A DNA stretch of 64,000 bases from an uncultured Candidatus Hydrogenedens sp. (GTDB taxonomy: Bacteria; Desulfobacterota_D; UBA1144), in assembly GCA_902609885.1 (NCBI GenBank), contig CACLTT010000002.1, positions 115,661-179,660 on the forward strand. The letters run 5' to 3'. Below are positions 61,682-64,000 of the stretch, in pieces (within the stretch, counting starts at the first letter, position 1; the number at the start of each line of letters is the position of its first letter). Position numbers and translations under genes: made by a program. The notes beneath the pieces were generated by a model. The model was not told the origin of the DNA. It did no database searches and saw only the letters and a program-made list of their open reading frames with translations.

Positions 61682-63424
61682 TTATATCCCGTATTTAATT
61701 ATGGACTTAGCTTTTTTGATTTTTTGATTAATTAATTGTTTCAAAATAGCATTTATGTCTTCAGATTTTTTCATCTGCAAGCACTTATCAAATGCTATTT
61801 TACATTCATTATGGTCTAGCTCATTGATTACGCTTTTTATAATTGGAATTGAATGGCAATTCATACTTAATTCATTTATTTTAAGTGCAACAAATAATGG
61901 CAAACTCAAAATATCATTCGCCATCTCTCCACAAATAGAAACATATGTACCTCTCTCAACTTTTTTGACTATATCTTTTATTATTCTTATAACAGCAGGC
62001 TGATAATAGTTTAGGATCGGTCTTAGATCCTCATTATTCCTATCGGCTGCTAAAATATATTGAACTAAATCATTAGTCCCAATACTGATAAAATCAACAA
62101 TTTCACTTATTTCTTTTGACATTATAGCTGCAGAAGGAGTTTCAATTACAACTCCAATTTCAAATAACCCATTTGCACCAGCTTGATTACCCAAATCCTC
62201 TATTATTGACTTGGCTTCAATGATTTCATCTAGAATTGATACCATAGGCAATAAAATTCTTATTTTCTTATTAGTATCTATACACACTCTGAAAATTGCT
62301 TTTATTTGTTCAATGAAAGTCTCTTTATTAGTTAAGGAAAATCTTATACCTCTTAATCCCATCGCAGGATTAATTTCATCTTTTTGAAAGAGATTTTTAT
62401 CTCCCCCAATATCAAGCGTTCTAATTGTAACGCTATCAAAACTGTTACTAATAAAAAGCTTCTTATAGTCTTCAAACTGCTCATCTTCAGTCGGAAATCT
62501 TTCGTTGGTTGTATATAAAAATTCCGTTCTATACATTCCAATTCCTTGGGCACCATATCTAATGGCAGAGCTAAGTTCAGAGGTGATTTCAATATTTGCT
62601 TTAATTAAAATTTCTAAACCATCTTTAGTTTTTGATGGTAGTTTTGAAAATTCTAGTAAATTCTCTTCAATCACATTATATTCATCCTTTAATTTAAGAA
62701 TTTCATCTTTTTCATCTTTTTTTAATTGCCAAGTAGCTATGCCCTTATATCCATCCATATAAACTTTTTTACCTGGCTGTAGGACCTGACTTATATCTCC
62801 TAAAGACATTATTGCAGGAACGCTCAAAGATTTTGCAATTATAGCTGTATGGGTAGTTGCCCCGCCCAAATCCATTAAAAGTCCTATAACATTTTTATTT
62901 TTACAATATTTTAATGCATCAACCGGTGACAAGTCATGTGCGACAAGGATTGAATTTTTTGAGAGTTCTAATAAATTATCAGTGCTCCCTCTTAAGTTTT
63001 TTATTATTCTTTCCCCTATATAATAAAAGTCAGCTAGTCTTTCTTGCATATAAATATCTTTAACCTTTGAATAATTTTTACTTTTCTCAGTTAAAATACT
63101 GTTTAAAGCCCATTCAGCATTAATTAATTCCTTTTTTATTTTTTGAATTACTTCTGATGCAAGTATTTCGTCTTCTAAAATTAAAATATTAAAATCAAGT
63201 ATATCTATGTGTTCAGATTTCAATTTATAATTAGAACCTTTTTTTAATTCACTTATTTCTTGAATTGAATCTTCAACAGCTTTCTGCAACCTGTTTATTT
63301 CATAATATATTTTATTTTTTTTTATTTTTTTCTTGTCAACAATAGTTCTGGCTTGATTAATTAAAACCACATTGCCTTCAGCAAAACCTGGCGAAACAGC
63401 AATTCCTTTTTTAGATATACTCAT
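61682..63424 (-). CDS. ptsI: Phosphoenolpyruvate-protein phosphotransferase (EI)
   Basis: 580 aa; GGATTHTAIIAKSLSVPAIM phosphohistidine region, GIGMYRTEFLY, GTNDLVQYILAADR, ISICGEMA-type end. Confidence 0.96.
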   Translation of the reverse strand: MSISKKGIAVSPGFAEGNVVLINQARTIVDKKKIKKNKIYYEINRLQKAVEDSIQEISELKKGSNYKLKSEHIDILDFNILILEDEILASEVIQKIKKELINAEWALNSILTEKSKNYSKVKDIYMQERLADFYYIGERIIKNLRGSTDNLLELSKNSILVAHDLSPVDALKYCKNKNVIGLLMDLGGATTHTAIIAKSLSVPAIMSLGDISQVLQPGKKVYMDGYKGIATWQLKKDEKDEILKLKDEYNVIEENLLEFSKLPSKTKDGLEILIKANIEITSELSSAIRYGAQGIGMYRTEFLYTTNERFPTEDEQFEDYKKLFISNSFDSVTIRTLDIGGDKNLFQKDEINPAMGLRGIRFSLTNKETFIEQIKAIFRVCIDTNKKIRILLPMVSILDEIIEAKSIIEDLGNQAGANGLFEIGVVIETPSAAIMSKEISEIVDFISIGTNDLVQYILAADRNNEDLRPILNYYQPAVIRIIKDIVKKVERGTYVSICGEMANDILSLPLFVALKINELSMNCHSIPIIKSVINELDHNECKIAFDKCLQMKKSEDINAILKQLINQKIKKAKSIIKYGI

Positions 63425-63687
63425 TCAGATTCACCAAACTTATTTCTTATTAGATCATTTATTTCATTTAGTGCCTTATCTTCATCTTCTCCTTCAACAA
63501 ATATTTCAAATTCGTCATTGAATGAAATTGCAAGTGATAATAATCCCAATATGCTTTTAGCATTGACTTTAATATCATTAAATTCAATAAATATCTCAGA
63601 TTTATATTTATTTGTAATTTCAACAAATTTTGATGATGCTCTTGCATGTAATCCAAGCTTATTAATTATTTTCAGTTTTTTTCTCAT
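63421..63687 (-). CDS. ptsH: Phosphocarrier protein HPr
   Basis: 88 aa; NKLGLHARASSKFVE (His-15 motif), KVNAKSILGLLSLA (Ser-46 region). Confidence 0.94.
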   Translation of the reverse strand: MRKKLKIINKLGLHARASSKFVEITNKYKSEIFIEFNDIKVNAKSILGLLSLAISFNDEFEIFVEGEDEDKALNEINDLIRNKFGESE

Positions 63688-64000
63688 TTATTTGTAACCA
63701 CTACACTTTTATGATTTATAGTCATTGTGAAATTTTCTGTCTTAAGATAAATATTAAAAGGTATTCTGTATATCGAATTTTCTATATCTCGATAGTCAGA
63801 ATATTTTATATAAGTATTTCTACCATCTTGAATTATTATTTTTTCAATCTCCATTCTTGCATTCAAAATAAAATCTATTTTATCCTCTGATATTAATAAT
63901 AATGAATCACTTTTCTGAACAATTCTCGCTGATTGAAGAGGCGTGAAAATATTTGAACTAATTATTTGAATTAGTTCATTTGTTTTAATAGGAAGATCAA
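63684..64000 (-). CDS. C-terminal part of an unidentified protein (truncated by window edge)
   Basis: The frame of the listed 60-aa ORF stays open to the window end: ...DLPIKTNELIQIISSNIFTPLQSARIVQKSDSLLLISEDKIDFILNARMEIEKIIIQDG...; overlaps ptsH start by 4 nt. Confidence 0.5.
   Translation of the reverse strand, partial: DLPIKTNELIQIISSNIFTPLQSARIVQKSDSLLLISEDKIDFILNARMEIEKIIIQDGRNTYIKYSDYRDIENSIYRIPFNIYLKTENFTMTINHKSVVVTNK

Overview
AT-rich, gene-dense bacterial chromosome segment. I saw no mobile element, prophage, CRISPR array, rRNA or tRNA. The gene content looks most like a streamlined alphaproteobacterium-type genome (HspQ, carB-greA adjacency, ethylmalonyl-CoA pathway enzymes); that placement is inference. 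Main blocks: thiGS; ppiD-like/smc/secA; folK/hspQ/folD/thiD; gltB; tsaD; thiC-carB-greA-lspA-ribE-aroK-queG; tpx/sufT/bcp/bioD; a complete alternative complex III operon (actABCDEF); purM; a divergently read ethylmalonyl-CoA pathway cluster (acyl-CoA/methylsuccinyl-CoA dehydrogenase, malyl-CoA lyase, ethylmalonyl-CoA mutase); lysA-exbBD; a thiolase plus a PUR-domain protein; trxB; a surface-polysaccharide-type block; and ptsI/ptsH. Items most worth a second look: (1) an unlisted 51-aa membrane ORF translationally coupled to actF, a candidate extra subunit of alternative complex III; (2) a lipoprotein that looks like a Cu/Zn-superoxide dismutase with lost metal ligands; (3) near-universal overlap of convergent gene ends (9 of 11 pairs); (4) a 66-aa internally repetitive protein with the clearest intrinsic terminator I saw; (5) an in-frame repeat-encoded Glu/Lys tail on ActD; (6) a long dyad in the promoter region of the ethylmalonyl-CoA pathway cluster; (7) a PUR-alpha-like nucleic-acid-binding protein. 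All family calls come from motif recognition by eye; no database search was run.
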